Positions 20,075 to 41,799 of a stretch of 64,000 bases of DNA are shown in pieces (within the stretch, counting starts at the first letter, position 1; every line of letters starts with the position of its first letter). The position numbers and the translations under genes were made by a program. The stretch comes from Lineus longissimus. Taxonomy: Eukaryota; Nemertea; Pilidiophora; Heteronemertea; Lineidae. Below the pieces are notes generated by a model. That model was not told where the DNA came from and did not search any database. It saw nothing but the letters and a program-made list of their open reading frames with translations. The DNA is taken from positions 5,828,001-5,892,000 of the forward strand of contig NC_088316.1 of NCBI RefSeq assembly GCF_910592395.1. Direction: 5' to 3'.

Positions 20075-20905
20075 CCATTGTATTACGTAAAGACGATTTC
20101 GGGCATGTGCGTTTGCTTTCTCGTCGTTTGTCATAGAATTGAAATGGGTCGCACAACGGGTGATTGACGATAACTGGTTGTTAATATGAATTACATTGAC
20201 TCACCAATAAACAGAATGTACAATGAGGTTTTCTTACGATTACTTGCATCTTGCTGCAATTAATTTCATCGCCTCGTCTTTAAATTAATCAGTGCCGAAA
20301 CATGGAACCTGATGTCTCCAAAATATGACTTTGGAAAGGATCCGGTGTGACAGCGGATATAGTCCTCCTGGAGTCATAGTCCGGTAGCATTGTATTTGAC
20401 CAATTAAGCAGCATGATCTATTGTACCGCTAACCCTAACCAAAACATTTAGCAATGCGGGCTATTGTTACACGGACTATCAGCCCTAGGACTACTATCCC
20501 TTGCACAGCGGGTTATTGGTGCAACGGTGAGTATTCTCAGGATAGTCACTCGCTTGGTTGTGAGACTTCCTTTGGGTGCAACAGCAATGATTTACCAACA
20601 CATACTTTCTTCAGCCACATCCAGACGTTTATCTCCCCGGCTCTGAATGAATACAGCTCACATGTTTCCCCAAGTGGTTGAAAGTTGAAGCTCGGTGATC
20701 GCTCCTCTAGAGATGCTCTAACTGAACATTGTAACAATGAGCGGGCGTATGACTTGTTGGAAGATGAATAGGCAGAATTTGGTCTTGATTTTTGGAATTG
20801 TGAAATAATTCCTGATTCACAGATCCCGCATAGATACGACGCGATAATGTAACACACCAATTGTTTCTTAATGGCAGACATGTTGATGATTACATAAAGA
20901 GCCAT
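20075..20905 (-). CDS. PAN/apple-like secreted protein, three-exon fragment, copy 2
   Basis: Same model as copy 1: exon i 20905-20606 (100 codons, ATG, hydrophobic leader, SPSFNF...GETCELYS core), exon ii 20253-20205 (49 nt, GCAG before, GTGAGT after), exon iii 20173-20075 (99 nt, ending at GTGAGT). The exon i donor here is the consensus GTATGT. Relative to copy 1, one residue is deleted in frame after GIIS. The intron between exons i and ii carries a ~170-bp MITE. Beyond exon iii the sequence runs into the GGTTTTAAACC transposon at about 20055, which probably removed later exons. Whether it is expressed is unknown. Confidence 0.5.
20342..20511. mobile_element. ~170-bp MITE in PAN-like copy 2
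   Basis: Copies 1 and 3 read GGATCCGGGTTATTGGTGC across this point. Copy 2 has about 170 extra bases between GGATCCGG and GGGTTATTGG. The ends are inverted: TGTGACAGCGGATATAGTCC at the left and, on the other strand, TGTGCAAGGGATAGTAGTCC at the right. No coding content. Confidence 0.75.
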
Positions 20906-20929
20906 ACTTCACGTGTGCACTTAAGCCTT

Positions 20930-22017
20930 TTAGTTTGGTTATAAGACCAGACCCAGGACATCATTTACCATTACACCGGATCGTTCATACTTGAATTTAA
21001 ACCGGTGTGAACGTTTGAAATGACCTGGGATGGGATATCCCAGGGAACAAAGGATTCTGCTATGCCATTTTAGACTCTGAGGTATTGACAGTCTAGGCCA
21101 ATACAGAACAAGATACCATGAACGGTCAGAATTTGATAGGGCCGGACGTGTTTCCGAGGGGACCTTTACTACTTCTCAAGTATCTAGATGACACCATTTT
21201 CTACACTTGGGCGCACTCGAATTGATACTGGGCCGGTATCATAACTCATTCATTCCAGCTCATATGTCAAAACGTCTTGTCATATGCGGGGTTTTATTCA
21301 TTTCCAGTAGATTATATCGAGCAGAAGTGAGAACTTTGTGGCAATGATATTTAGCTGGGCGTTTATGATGTTCAAAATAGTGCGATATGCTATGCTCTTT
21401 CAAAGTACATTGTAATGTATGCTGAGGTTTTGACGATCGTTTGGGTATCCCTCTGCAGTGTCTTCAACTCCTACGAACCAACGAAGTGCGACTATTGAAC
21501 TTCTGGCTTCTGTTCTAAATATTCTCCAGCCGGCCAAGGCAGGGTACAAGATCTCCAAAATATAGTTGCTCGATATATTACTAAAAGCAAGAGCTCGTTG
21601 ATGGGTGCAAAACATTGTCCGCTTAAGTTATCCTAAACATCTCAGTTAGTACTGATTGGTGACGAGCGAACTCGTGAAGTCAAAGTCTTCCATTCCAAGA
21701 ACTTGACAGATTTAGTATAGCGAAGGAACGCGATTTCAACGAGATCGTAACTTGACGGAGTGATTGATCTGATAATCGATACTATTATCAATCAGTGTCA
21801 TCGGCTCATAAATGTATTATCATCTACAACAAAATGAAAAACAGTAAAAAGCCAACATTTAAGTTTACTATACATGTACATGTACTGCATAATTTTATAG
21901 CACTATGACATATAAATCCTTAGCCCGCCCCAGCATGCTTGCTTTCAAGCATATATCTATGGGTCCATGGGCAATATAGAGATAAGGAACAGAGTATGGT
22001 TCTGGCGTAAGCAGTGT
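20930..22017. repeat. Upstream flank of PAN-like copy 2, with GGGATATCCC repeat
   Basis: Collinear with 4230-5485 and 59220-60350. It includes the CCTGGGATGGGATATCCCAG palindrome near 21025 and TCTCCAAAATATAGTTGCTC near 21551. No frame is conserved among the three copies. Confidence 0.6.
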
Positions 22018-22440
22018 TTATCTACTGTGAGATAGTTGAGACACCTATTGGCGTCATCACGTAACTTTATTCTGACCTTTTTTGTTTCTCCCTAAGAGTC
22101 TCTTTAACTAAAAAGCATGTTTAGATTTCATCGAAATCATTTGAACTAATCAGAGGTTACGACGGTATTCCATCAGTAATGACACTACTCCCCAGTCCCA
22201 ATCGTATACATGTATATACTCTTCAACCCATGTCAATCAGGAATTAATGGGTGATGTCAATTAATTCGATCAGTGATTTCATTGAGGTGGCTTCATAACC
22301 GACCCCATGAAGTGCCGAAAGTAAAGCAACCAGAATGGAGATGATGGAAAGCATTCGAGCCGCATTTTTAAAAACTTTACGAAAAAAAAACCACAATCGC
22401 TAGAACTAACAAGAGACCCAAGGGCATCTAGACATCTTAC
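22018..22440. repeat. Match to 5480-5880, with a signal-peptide-like ORF at 22244-22354
   Basis: Shares the unit of the short dispersed repeat and the following 350 bp with 5480-5880. On the minus strand, 22354-22244 encodes 36 codons starting MLSIISILVALLSALHG, the counterpart of 5803-5732. Conservation of a secretory-leader-like stretch on the gene strand in two copies is suggestive but unproven. Confidence 0.4.
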
Positions 22441-22599
22441 CTGTTCTGTTGAGCGGATGATCGACTTATACCATTGATTTGAGGTGATTTTATTCCTTCT
22501 ATTTTCATACGCTTCAAGCACAACAAAAAAGCTAGGCTCTACATGCTTGGTCTACGTGCATGCAGCTTCAGGTGCAATCAGGAGAGCAGAATATGACTA

Positions 22600-23045
22600 C
22601 GCAACTATGACGTCAAAGTGCGTTTTTTAAAGATTTCTTAATTTTCTGGGTTAATAACACCCCCTGCCGGAAAATATTTTTAACTAATGCATATCTATCT
22701 CGGAAATTTCATAATTTTAGCCAATCTTCAGACCCAAATTGAACACCTTTCTTCGTCCAGTAAGCAAAATAGCCTTTTTTAAACAAAGCTGTCTCGCACG
22801 CTTAATCTAGGTCGAATCGCGTTGATCTTTGGTTTCTGATCAGAGAAAATATACCCTAAAATTAGACATTAAGTAAGTTGAAATCTCTAGGTCGTACGGT
22901 TACAAAACGTGCGCCCCATTCCGACAGACGGACGGCCCGACAGACGGGCGGCCCGACCGACGGACTCACGGACAGACCCTCAGACAGAATCTCAATAGCT
23001 ATTCTACCAGCTCGCTGACTTCGTCAGCTGAGCTAGAAACGTCTT
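22600..23045 (-). repeat. Dispersed element with GACAGACGGACGG array
   Basis: On the minus strand it starts TTTCTAGCTCAGCTGACGAA, with an AGCTCAGCTGACGAAGTCAG near-palindrome, followed by TCTGTCCGTNNGTCCGTCGG motifs. The architecture resembles the AGGTGAGC..(GTC)n element at 31.2 kb but the sequence differs. Nothing codes. Confidence 0.55.
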
Positions 23046-23379
23046 TACCGCAATTCCGAAGGTCGTAGTCCAAAGTTCACTCTTTCACTATTTTGGGAAA
23101 GTGAGCTTACAATTGTTAGAATTGTACCGTAAAATAAAAATAAACGCATCAATATTTACAATTTTTTCAATTTTACCATTGTTGGCATATCCGACTCAAA
23201 CTCCGGTTGCAAAGAACACCTTAACACTGTCCCAATCCTGGATTCAACATACTGGGCGCTAATTGCAAAATGTGCGCTCGGGTCAATTCTTCATGAGGTG
23301 TGTAGTTATTAAAGTGTACCTGGTACTATAAATTGTGCATGTATAGTGCATACATTTTACAATGAGGTTTTTGGAACAC

Positions 23380-23600
23380 CCATTTAAAGTCCAATGATTA
23401 TATTGTATACCAACGTTTGTATTACATATCAAAATAACAAATCCTGCTTATCTCTACTTTCTAAGAACTGAAACGAAATTTGCTAAAAATGGTTTCCCAA
23501 TATAATATGAGAAGTGGGGATAACTCGCCTTACACTCAAAACTGCAATTGCAACAAGTTACTGTCCAGCCAGTTACCTCTGCTCAACTATTAAGAGATAA
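23380..23600. repeat. Right end of the long duplication (matches 60570-60790)
   Basis: Shares CCAATGATTATATTGTA, GTTTGTATTACATATCAAAA, GGTTTCCCAATA and GCTCAACTATTAAGA blocks with 60570-60790. This is the most distal match that I can see between the two regions. Confidence 0.6.
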
Positions 23601-24640
23601 ATTCTAAAAGTACACATTATGTTTACTTTTTTCCGTTTCCGTTTACCTTTCCCTGGTTGCTAAAATACAAAAGTTAATTGTAGTATTTCCATTTAAACTT
23701 TGAAAAGAAATCAAATGAATTTACGTATTTGAGGGACCATAAACTATGTACATTTGTAAAAGTGTTTCCACGTTAAGGTTAAGTTGAGTCGATACTTTGA
23801 AAGAGAATACCCAACACTTTCACAGGGCTCTTCCAGTTACCTCCTTTATGACATGCATTAAATCAACTATATTGTTCATAGAGTTGATAATGTCTCAGTT
23901 GACGCTCAGCGCTCAACTCAATATCTTAATGTCAAGTCGTACTTATGAACAATATTCGGATACTCCTGCCACCCATAAGGACAATCTGTTGCCGATGATG
24001 ATTCGTCCCCGGGACAGATAATCATCCATGAGGACAATTCATTTTCAAGGACAAGTCGTCCTTACGGACAATTCGTTTTCTTGGACAGTTTCTCCCAGGG
24101 CAACCAGTCTCCATGGATTACTAGGTGACTGTTGGGATAAGACCGAGAGTAAAACACCAATAGTTCATGATACATTATCAGAGTTGTTGTTATTGTCCCA
24201 CCTCTCTCTGCAGACATACGGCGGGCTTCGCAACGCTTACGAAGTTAAATGCCCTGTATCGAAGACCTTTTTGAAATTCTTCGGCTACACGGTCAACTAA
24301 TTAGTAGGCAAGATGATACGTGTCACGTATTGAATAAGCACTGGATCGGACGCAATGTCACGACAGATCTTCGTAGTCCGTAAAATCTCCTTTGAATGTC
24401 AGAAGAAAATATACAATTCTATGTTTCGAGTTTATTCTATTAGACATTATTGTTTTACATATACATATATTTTCTTACATCAAATGTTGACACGAAATAT
24501 TTACAAACTGTTCATACATTTCTTAGCATGGAGTCACAAGAAAAATCACGACAGTCATCAAAATTATACGACGTATTTCTCATTGAGAAACTTGTATTAG
24601 CAATTATGCAATGGTGATAAAGTAATAAATACCAGTGTGA
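23601..24640. other. No gene recognised; local GGACAATTCG repeats
   Basis: At 23975-24095 there are several loose GAGGACAATTCATTTTCAAG-type words. A TTTATT at 24431-24436 (AATAAA on the minus strand) could serve as a poly(A) signal for the sarcoglycan gene about 0.9 kb upstream of it on that strand, but this is a guess. Confidence 0.35.
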
Positions 24641-24760
24641 TGTTATCATCATCGTCATACCACCACCATCATAATCATCACAATCATCTTCATCATTATT
24701 TGTATCGTCACCATCATCATCTTTAATATCTCTAGCATCATTATCTTCCACTTTGCTAGT
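24628..24760. repeat. Imperfect CAT/CATC microsatellite
   Basis: A run of ATCATC, CACCAC and CATCAT words. Acidic minus-strand frames here come from the repeat. Confidence 0.75.
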
Positions 24761-25368
24761 TGCAAAAACAATATTGTGAACATGCATGCGCCTTTGTTAA
24801 TATAAAGAATGGCGTTGAATGAAAAGTTCAAATACATGAATCCAGATCAAAAATTAATGACACCCACACACCAGAAACGCTTGCTGTTTGAAATCGCTTC
24901 AACTATATCTCCTCAGCATATATCACAAATGTATCTTTATGCTGATGATAGGATAATTACCTTAATATGTATGCTGATAACTGAAACGCAAACGGATCGA
25001 GTGCTCCTTCCTTTACCATGTTTCAGCTGCCCACACTGCTCAAAATTCCACACATTTTCTTCTAATCATACCATTGCTCGATAAGGCTGAGTTTATATCA
25101 TAGGATTCTCGTTGTCATAAATCCAGATTTCACGTGTCTTGTCACTTATCAAGAGCATGTTCGTTCATTAACTCATACTTGAAAACAGGATAATGAAATG
25201 TGACGAAGTTAATCCTATGTAGCCCACTTGTTTGTAATGACATGTTCGTTCTTAATGTCACACGTTTCATGTAACTCTATGTAAACCCGGCCCATGGTCC
25301 TCAAACCAGTTCTGATAGCTTGCACTTTGATCTGGGTGAAAATCTTAGTAAAACTCAGAAACATTTTG

Positions 25369-35238
<9,870 letters not shown>

Positions 35239-35239
35239 A

Positions 35240-36955
35240 AGCTCAAGGGGGATTGCAGGCAGGGTTTAGATGGTCTAACTACTGGTGTCTTGACTGAAAT
35301 GCACATGCAGTAAACTGACTCTGTTTTGACTCGTGAATGAAGGGGATTCCTCGTACAAGTGTAAATAGTGCCAATGTCATGAAGGATAGTTGCTGCAAAT
35401 GGTTTGCCCTTTACAGCTCATGCAATTATTCCGCATCCGTGTGCAAGAGCATAGGGAAGAATACAATATAGAGCAAAGAAACAAACATCACATTTATATT
35501 TGTCCTTGCCGGTTTTGGTATATCGACGCCCATGATAGCTGTTTCGTGGAAATGACGTTTTCAAGATTTACCCTGATTACCCTTTAATAAGACACTGCTG
35601 GAACAATGGCAATTCAGGTATGAGCGGGGTTTGTTTAAAGATAATAGACCTGGATTCTTACAACTACGAGGCAATAGGTAAAGTGACCCAACGAATCTCA
35701 AAAGATTATGCACTTCTTTTATAACAGTGATCTGTATCAGCCAGCAGAGAGGCGAATCTGTCATCTTTGTAATTTCCCTCGTATCATCCCAATCACGTGA
35801 TGAACAGCGGGATTTCTCTTTCCATTTATCCATGATTATAGTTGCTTTTTCCTGATTGCGTCCGATGAATCTTTACCCTGGTCATAAATACACTATCTCA
35901 ATCACAGTTTAGTTTTTTTTCCTGATCAACGCTTTTTTATGATGTTACCTATTGAGACACTACGCGTTGGGTGGTTTCTGTAGTCTTAAGTGCGCAGTTT
36001 TTTCTCTCTTGTTTACGTGCTATCACGCGGGTAACCAGTTCCATGGCCAGGTGGTGCAGTACAAGCGATCAGGCAGACGTAACATTAGATTCATCAGTAT
36101 CGCTTCATTCGACTTCTGATTCTCGATTACCCCCGGCAATTTTTCTGAGCATCAGTCTTTACATAGCAAGGGGCCACTACTCACGAGTGTCAGGATTTTG
36201 TATACAAACAATCGAAACACATAACTTTTTCTGTTGACCTGGCTTGTATTTATTTAGTCAAAACCGAGGAGCCCAGCCCAATGACACATTCTTATCATTT
36301 GGACGGTGTTATATAAAAAATAAACTCTCTATAAAATATAAGGTGCAAATATATACATGTAATCATCTCATGTTCTTCACAGGAAGTCCAACAGGAAATA
36401 CCTCCCAGCGCCACAAACCCCAAGTATACAAATTAAACACACACCAACCAACACTTCACTTCCATCTATTACAATCACACCAAACTATGTACACATGCAA
36501 AACAATGTCACTTTGTGACTCTTAATTTCAGCTCTTGAAATACGAAAGCTCAAAAACATATTCGAAAAGCTTAATAGCCAATACCAGACTACCTATTGCC
36601 CCCCCCCGCCCGGGGTCGCTCCTTTACCGGTTTCCTATCTATAATCATGGACCGCTGCACCCCCACCCGGTTTTCTCATTGCTTCAATAATTCATCTGTG
36701 AATTTAATCTTAAATTCGAACAGTGAGATTGCATTAACCTGTTCACACTCTGACGATGTTCTCATAAATAATTGACAATTTATAATTTTAGAGATTTAAT
36801 ACGATAAGTGCTAACCAAGATCGTTGCATCTAGTCTTTCGCGAAGAACTCCCTTAACCTGTGGTAACGCAGTCTCAAAGCTAATGACCATCCTCGATCAG
36901 CTAACTGAACTTCCAGCGGTATTGCCTCCGTAGGCGCGTTGTCTGGAAGCTGAGC
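35240..36955. other. Region upstream of the recognised sarcoglycan exons
   Basis: No supported exon. A missing 5' exon or promoter of the sarcoglycan gene could lie here, but no distinctive TATA or initiator context is visible. A fragment of the ATTCCTCGTACAAG repeat lies at 35346-35370 and poly-C at 36599-36610. Confidence 0.4.
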
Positions 36956-36956
36956 A

Positions 36957-37840
36957 ATGCCGATACATCGATATCTACAGAAGTATGTGTCTGATCTGAA
37001 CCTACAGAAGTATGTGTCTGATCTGAACCTACAGAAGTATGTGTCTGATCTGAAAATTGGCGATATTGAAATTGAGCTGAGTGATACCATCAAGATTCTT
37101 GGTGTAACATTTGACAGAGAAATGTCCATGAAAACGCATGTTAACAATGTATGCCGTGCGGCAAATTTCCATCTCTATCGTATAAGCAAGATAAGATCTT
37201 TGCTCAGTAAATCAGCAGCAACAAGTGCAGTGCGGACTTTAGTTGTCTCGCGGTTGGACTACGCAAATAGTCTGCTATATAACATCTCTGAGGCCAATGT
37301 GCGTAAGCTTCAACTGGTTCAAAACTCGGCAGCTCGTCTCGTCACTAGGGTGTCCAGAGGGGATCATATCACTCCGGTTCTGTGCGCACTCCACTGGCTT
37401 CCTTTGAAAGCAAGGCTCGAGTACAAGGTTAATCTAATGGTCTACAAATGTCTACATGATTACGCACCAAAATATCTCGCAGACTGCTTGGAAGTTTACA
37501 AACCCTCACGCTCCCTGCGGTCAAGTACAATGGGTCTGTGTAAGGAAATCCGCACAAACCGGGTGATAGGCTCCTCTGCATTCGCAGTGGCGGGACCAAA
37601 GCTATGGAATGAGTTTCCAAATAGTGTTCGTGGCCAGAGTACCCTGGGTCGTTTTAAAACTGCACTAAAAACTCATATTTTTAAGAAATTCTTTTGAATC
37701 CTTTGCACGTTTTCTTTAGCAATGACTTTTATTCTATCATGTATTAATGTTATGTTTTATTATAAATTGTAAAGCGCTTAGAAGTTTTAACAACGTTAAG
37801 CGCTATAAAAATGTTTTTAATAATAATTAATAAAATCTAA
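36957..37840 (+). mobile_element. 5'-truncated CR1/L2/jockey-like non-LTR retrotransposon
   Basis: A 246-codon frame (36957-37697) encodes the C-terminal part of a non-LTR reverse transcriptase ORF: IKILGVTFD, then MKTHVNNVCRAANFHLYRI, SRLDYANSLLYNI, LQLVQNSAARLV, LHWLPLKARLEYKV, APKYLADCL, GSSAFAVAGPKLWNEFP and FKTALKTHIF. The YADD-bearing palm domain is missing. The 3' UTR has AAGCGCTTAGA and TTAAGCGCTATAAAAATG stem words and ends in an AATAATTAATAAA tail, typical of L2/CR1. Near the N-terminus a 27-bp unit is repeated three times (36975-37055). The frame is intact, so insertion or decay is fairly recent. Confidence 0.92.
36975..37055 (+). repeat. Three tandem copies of a 27-bp unit
   Basis: CTACAGAAGTATGTGTCTGA plus seven bases is repeated three times in frame, giving LQKYVSDLN repeats at the truncated N-terminus of the retrotransposon frame. 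Probably replication slippage at or after insertion. Confidence 0.9.
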
Positions 37841-38384
37841 TCAACGTTGCAATTGCGGATGTGTGACCAGCTGGTTTGACCTGTGACCGTTTGTGAAGAT
37901 GAAGATCTTCGCATGATCTCTCAATTTCAATATATTGAAGGTCAAGATGCTTCTATAGTGTTGTCTGCACGGTACCTCAGAAATCAAAAATCGTTTAACT
38001 GTACTGATAACTATATAAAATAACTTTTAGGACAGATACAATGTATATCCTCTTATCATTTCGCCAATAACTGAACCACAAGTGATCATATGCAATGCAC
38101 TTAAGCGTCTTGAGAGGCTGCACCGATGAACCATGCCAGACACCCCCCAAAAAATGTTATCAGCGGAGCGGATAGTAATCAATTTTCAGCAGGAGGATCA
38201 AATTTAGATTCAGCTCAACAACATAATGTCGCGCATCAGGGAACGAAGTGTATGTACAATCAGTCACACCAGTATACATGAACAATACATAGTACATACA
38301 GTGATCATAATATTAGGTGTGTGTAAGCATATACGAGGCCTTGATCCTTCATAATGTGAGAGAGTCTTTCAATATTAACTGTAC
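37841..38384. other. No gene recognised
   Basis: Spacer between the retrotransposon tail and copy 2 of the 3.15-kb block. Nothing is supported. Confidence 0.45.
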
Positions 38385-41300
38385 ACCCAGAAGTATTAAG
38401 GTAGCAGGAAGGGTTGGGCGTTTGTGGTTTCTGAGTCTGAGGGGGTTGGTGTCTGTTGACTGTGCTTTAAGAGAGACTAGGCATGGCGCCAGTCTCTCTT
38501 AAAGCACAGTCAACAGGCATTTGGTCTCAGTATTTGGGTTTTGATTGCCATGACTGTACCCCTGTAAAAGTCAGAGGAGGAGAAGTTTGGAATGATGAAA
38601 GCATTGAAGAAGAAGAAATGTTATTATTGAGGAAAGCAAAATTTATTATGAGACTAGAAGGCAGTGTCCTGACTTGATTATTTTGAAAATGGCGGTCTGA
38701 ACACATTAAAAGGTGGAACATGGCATTTTGTCGACTTTGAAGTGTTCCGCAGTTAAAGGGAGACTATAGGCAGCAGCTAGGTAGGCAAGATAAAGTCATA
38801 CAAATTTGCCAATAGGGGTCAGTCATATCTCTAGGCATGGCGCCAGTCTCTCTTAAAGCACAGTCAACAGGCATTTGGTCTTAGTATTTGGGTAAGTACA
38901 GAATCAAGGCAGCTCAGAGAGCAATGATTGAACGATGCTGTGGACAAGTCCAAGGATACTGCATCAGTCACGACCAACTTCTCATCAGAAAGCGTCACCA
39001 CCAGCATATTCAATGTTCAGTTCCAACCTGTACCAGTCCAATGCACGCCTGTCATGGTCAGCAGTGGTCAGCTTAGCGCGATATGGAACATTCTTCCGAA
39101 ACTCAAGCGAGGGAAGTCTGCTCATTAGCCTATCTCGCGCACTGCTCCTTCTTGTCAAACATCGTAGTGAAATCGTGGTACAGTGGGGCGTCCTCGAGGA
39201 TTGCAGCTGGTCGGACAGACGTGAGGTGGAATGTGGGCGGCTGCACTTCTTCGTTGATGTGCGATGGCAGATAGCACAGTTGTTGCGTTGCATGACAGCT
39301 GAAAGTGAATGTGATATCATAGAACTGAGGCGTTTGCAATGATATTATAGGTGAAGTAGAAGGAAGGAGTGAAATGGGCCATCTTCCAGTGACTAATATA
39401 CAGAGTAAGGGCACTGGGTGTTGTTAGATTCAGCATTGAATGTATTCCTCGTACAAGCGTGAATAGTGTGGACATACAGTGAGAGGTGAGAGACCCCTAT
39501 TGACTACTTCTTGTAACTTTATCTTGGATATTATATTAGTATTGAACTTCTAGCCATGGAATATGAAGAAATTGAAGTTGTAGGCATGGAATATGAAAAA
39601 TTATTCAACGGTGAAAGACATTATTCCATGAGGCTTTGCCGTGATCGCAAAGGACGCGACGTGATTGGTTCACATGCTAATGAGGTATGATAATGATAAT
39701 TACCTCTATAATGCTACTTGGATAGCGACTGTGTCGTTGACTGCAACAGTGGTCAATGTCAATGTGTGCCTGTAATGTCAATGAAGTAGGATGAGGTGAT
39801 GACGATAGTGCAATTATTAAATATTGGCAAGATATCATACTGCAACATAGGTCTTGTTTTTTTACAGATGACTGTGCGACATTCCCATTGGGTCTTGTTA
39901 GAGTCAGCGCTGCATGTATTCCTTGTACAAGCTTGAATAGTTGTGACGGACTTTGAGGGGTGGGGGACCCCTATCGGCTACTTCGTCTAACTTTATCTTG
40001 CCTACCTAGCTGCTAGCAATTGTGCCCCTTTATCAAGACTGAAACCCACTGTGCGGGGCTAAGAAATTACCTTTATAATCCTAGTTGGATAACCACTGTG
40101 TAGATGATTTGAAGAGTGCTCTGTGGATGTGTGCCTGTAATGTCAATGAAAGTATGATGAGGTGATGACGATAGTGGAATGACGAAATATTGGAAAGAGA
40201 TCTATTCCTAGAAGAACATATGTCCTGTTTTGACTAGGTGGCGCATTTTAGAATCAGCAGTGAGCATTGTGTGTAACATGGTGGAGGCAGCGGAGATAAT
40301 AACTGTGTCGAAAGTATTGTTATAGGGCCTTCCCTAGGCCCATGGGGTTAAATTTACAATCCACGATTGAAAAGACGTAGTTTGATCGCATTCAACTATA
40401 AATACATTGAACAGTTGTGTTTGTTACTTTAGTCAACCGATGACCTTTTGTTGGGCCATGATCGGGGATTGTAAACTGTAAATGTATTATGGACTGGGAG
40501 ACGGGGGAAACACAAGTGAAACTGAAATGGACCAAAACAAGTGATTTTGGGGCTTTGGTTTAGACGCATGCCCCACATGCGCCATGCGGGATTATACGGT
40601 TCATGTGAACTTGTTGACATCTACATGATCTGGTGCTGTTATTGGTCATGGTACATGGTAGGCCTAATCATCATGGCTATATGTTTCAGGAAAAGCTCGG
40701 AGTAAAATGAACTGCCGATGAATAATGATGTTGTTCATGTTTACCATGTTTACTAGTACATAGCCATAGGGTATGCACTGGCCAGTGCACTTTCTGCACG
40801 TCGTCATGGTCATGTACGTGATACCTTGCATATTTTGTTTTTTGAATGCGCATGCTTTTTGGGCAAAATCACTTGTACCAACACTAATGAATAATGTCTT
40901 CTTATCCCTATGACTCCATACACAGTGAGGGCATTGTCCCATTCCCATCAAATGGTAACTTATTGTACCGTATTAGGGTGGAAGTTGGGGAGGAGATACC
41001 TACCGTTGCACGCCTGTCATAATCAGTAGTGATGAGCTTAGCGCGATATGGAACATTCTTCAGAAACTCAAGCGAGGGAAGTCTGCTCATTAGCATATCT
41101 CGCGCACTGCTCCTTCTTGTCAAACATCGTAGTGAAATCGTATTGGAAAACGTCTGGCTTTGCGCCAGACGTTGAGACTAATAAGTGAAGAACTAATAGG
41201 TAAAGAACTTCTACTTGCGCGAGACTGCTCTGATAAAATTATCATTGCAGAGACTACGGTGACGTACACATATATTTTTTACAATCAAAAATGCCCTCAA

Positions 41301-41541
41301 AAGACGAAATGGAATGATTATTTTATTGATTTTTCCTACTATATGACTTCCAATTATCACTTTATACAAATAGATCGGCGTTAGGTCGCATGCTTTTCTT
41401 TCCTGGTGACACTATAAAGCAAAATAGTTGCAACCCCGTAAATGCGCTATAAGTCCAATAATAAGTGACGGTGACCCGTTATAAATGTTTCGCCAGCTTC
41501 GCTTTTTTGCCGCTACGCGGCGCGTTGGGCCCTTGCGTCTA
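38385..41541 (+). mobile_element. 3.15-kb duplicated block, copy 2
   Basis: Near-identical to 11961-15110 in the same orientation, offset 26424 at the left and 26431 at the right. Differences seen include single bases near 38420, 38606 and 39018 and indels in the 39490-40650 stretch. Left flank (TATTAACTGTAC) and right flank (TAGTTACGAAG) are unrelated to copy 1. Here the right end reads GCGTCTAGT, so a CTAG follows the hairpin, but copy 1 has CCAG. Confidence 0.75.
39556..39684 (+). CDS. Candidate 43-codon first exon, second copy
   Basis: Same ATG in the CCATGG context, same 43 codons and same GTATGA donor as 13122-13250. I see only an AAG-to-AAA synonymous change near codon 15. It is unknown whether either copy is transcribed. 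Confidence 0.35.
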
Positions 41542-41765
41542 GTTACGAAGACAGTAGGAAGGTTGAGAACTAGTCTTTCAAATATATTCGTTGTACAACT
41601 AGTTACGAATATATTCACTGTACACCAGGTTTCGAAGACAGTAGGGAGGTTGAGAACTAGTCTTTAAAATATATTCATTGTACACCTAGTTACGAATGTA
41701 TTCACTGAACACCTAGTAACGAAGACAGTAGAGAGGTTGAGAACTAGTCTTTCAAATATATTCAT
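41539..41765 (+). repeat. ~87-bp tandem repeat, about 2.6 units
   Basis: The unit contains CTAGTTACGAAGACAGTAGG, GAGGTTGAGAACTAGTCTTT, CAAATATATTC and a shorter CTAGTTACGAATNTATTCAC spacer. Units start near 41539, 41626 and 41712. Frames across it repeat accordingly. It sits exactly at the right edge of copy 2 of the 3.15-kb block. Confidence 0.85.
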
Positions 41766-41799
41766 AAGAAAGACTCTGGTCATGCTGATTAAAAGTCTC

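Noticed and set aside
20418-20450. Interstitial telomeric repeat (CTAACCCTAACC)
   Set aside because: Only about two units inside a MITE, too short to mean a telomere fusion.
24512-24837. Acidic Asp-rich ORFs
   Set aside because: Encoded by the antisense of a CAT/CATC microsatellite.
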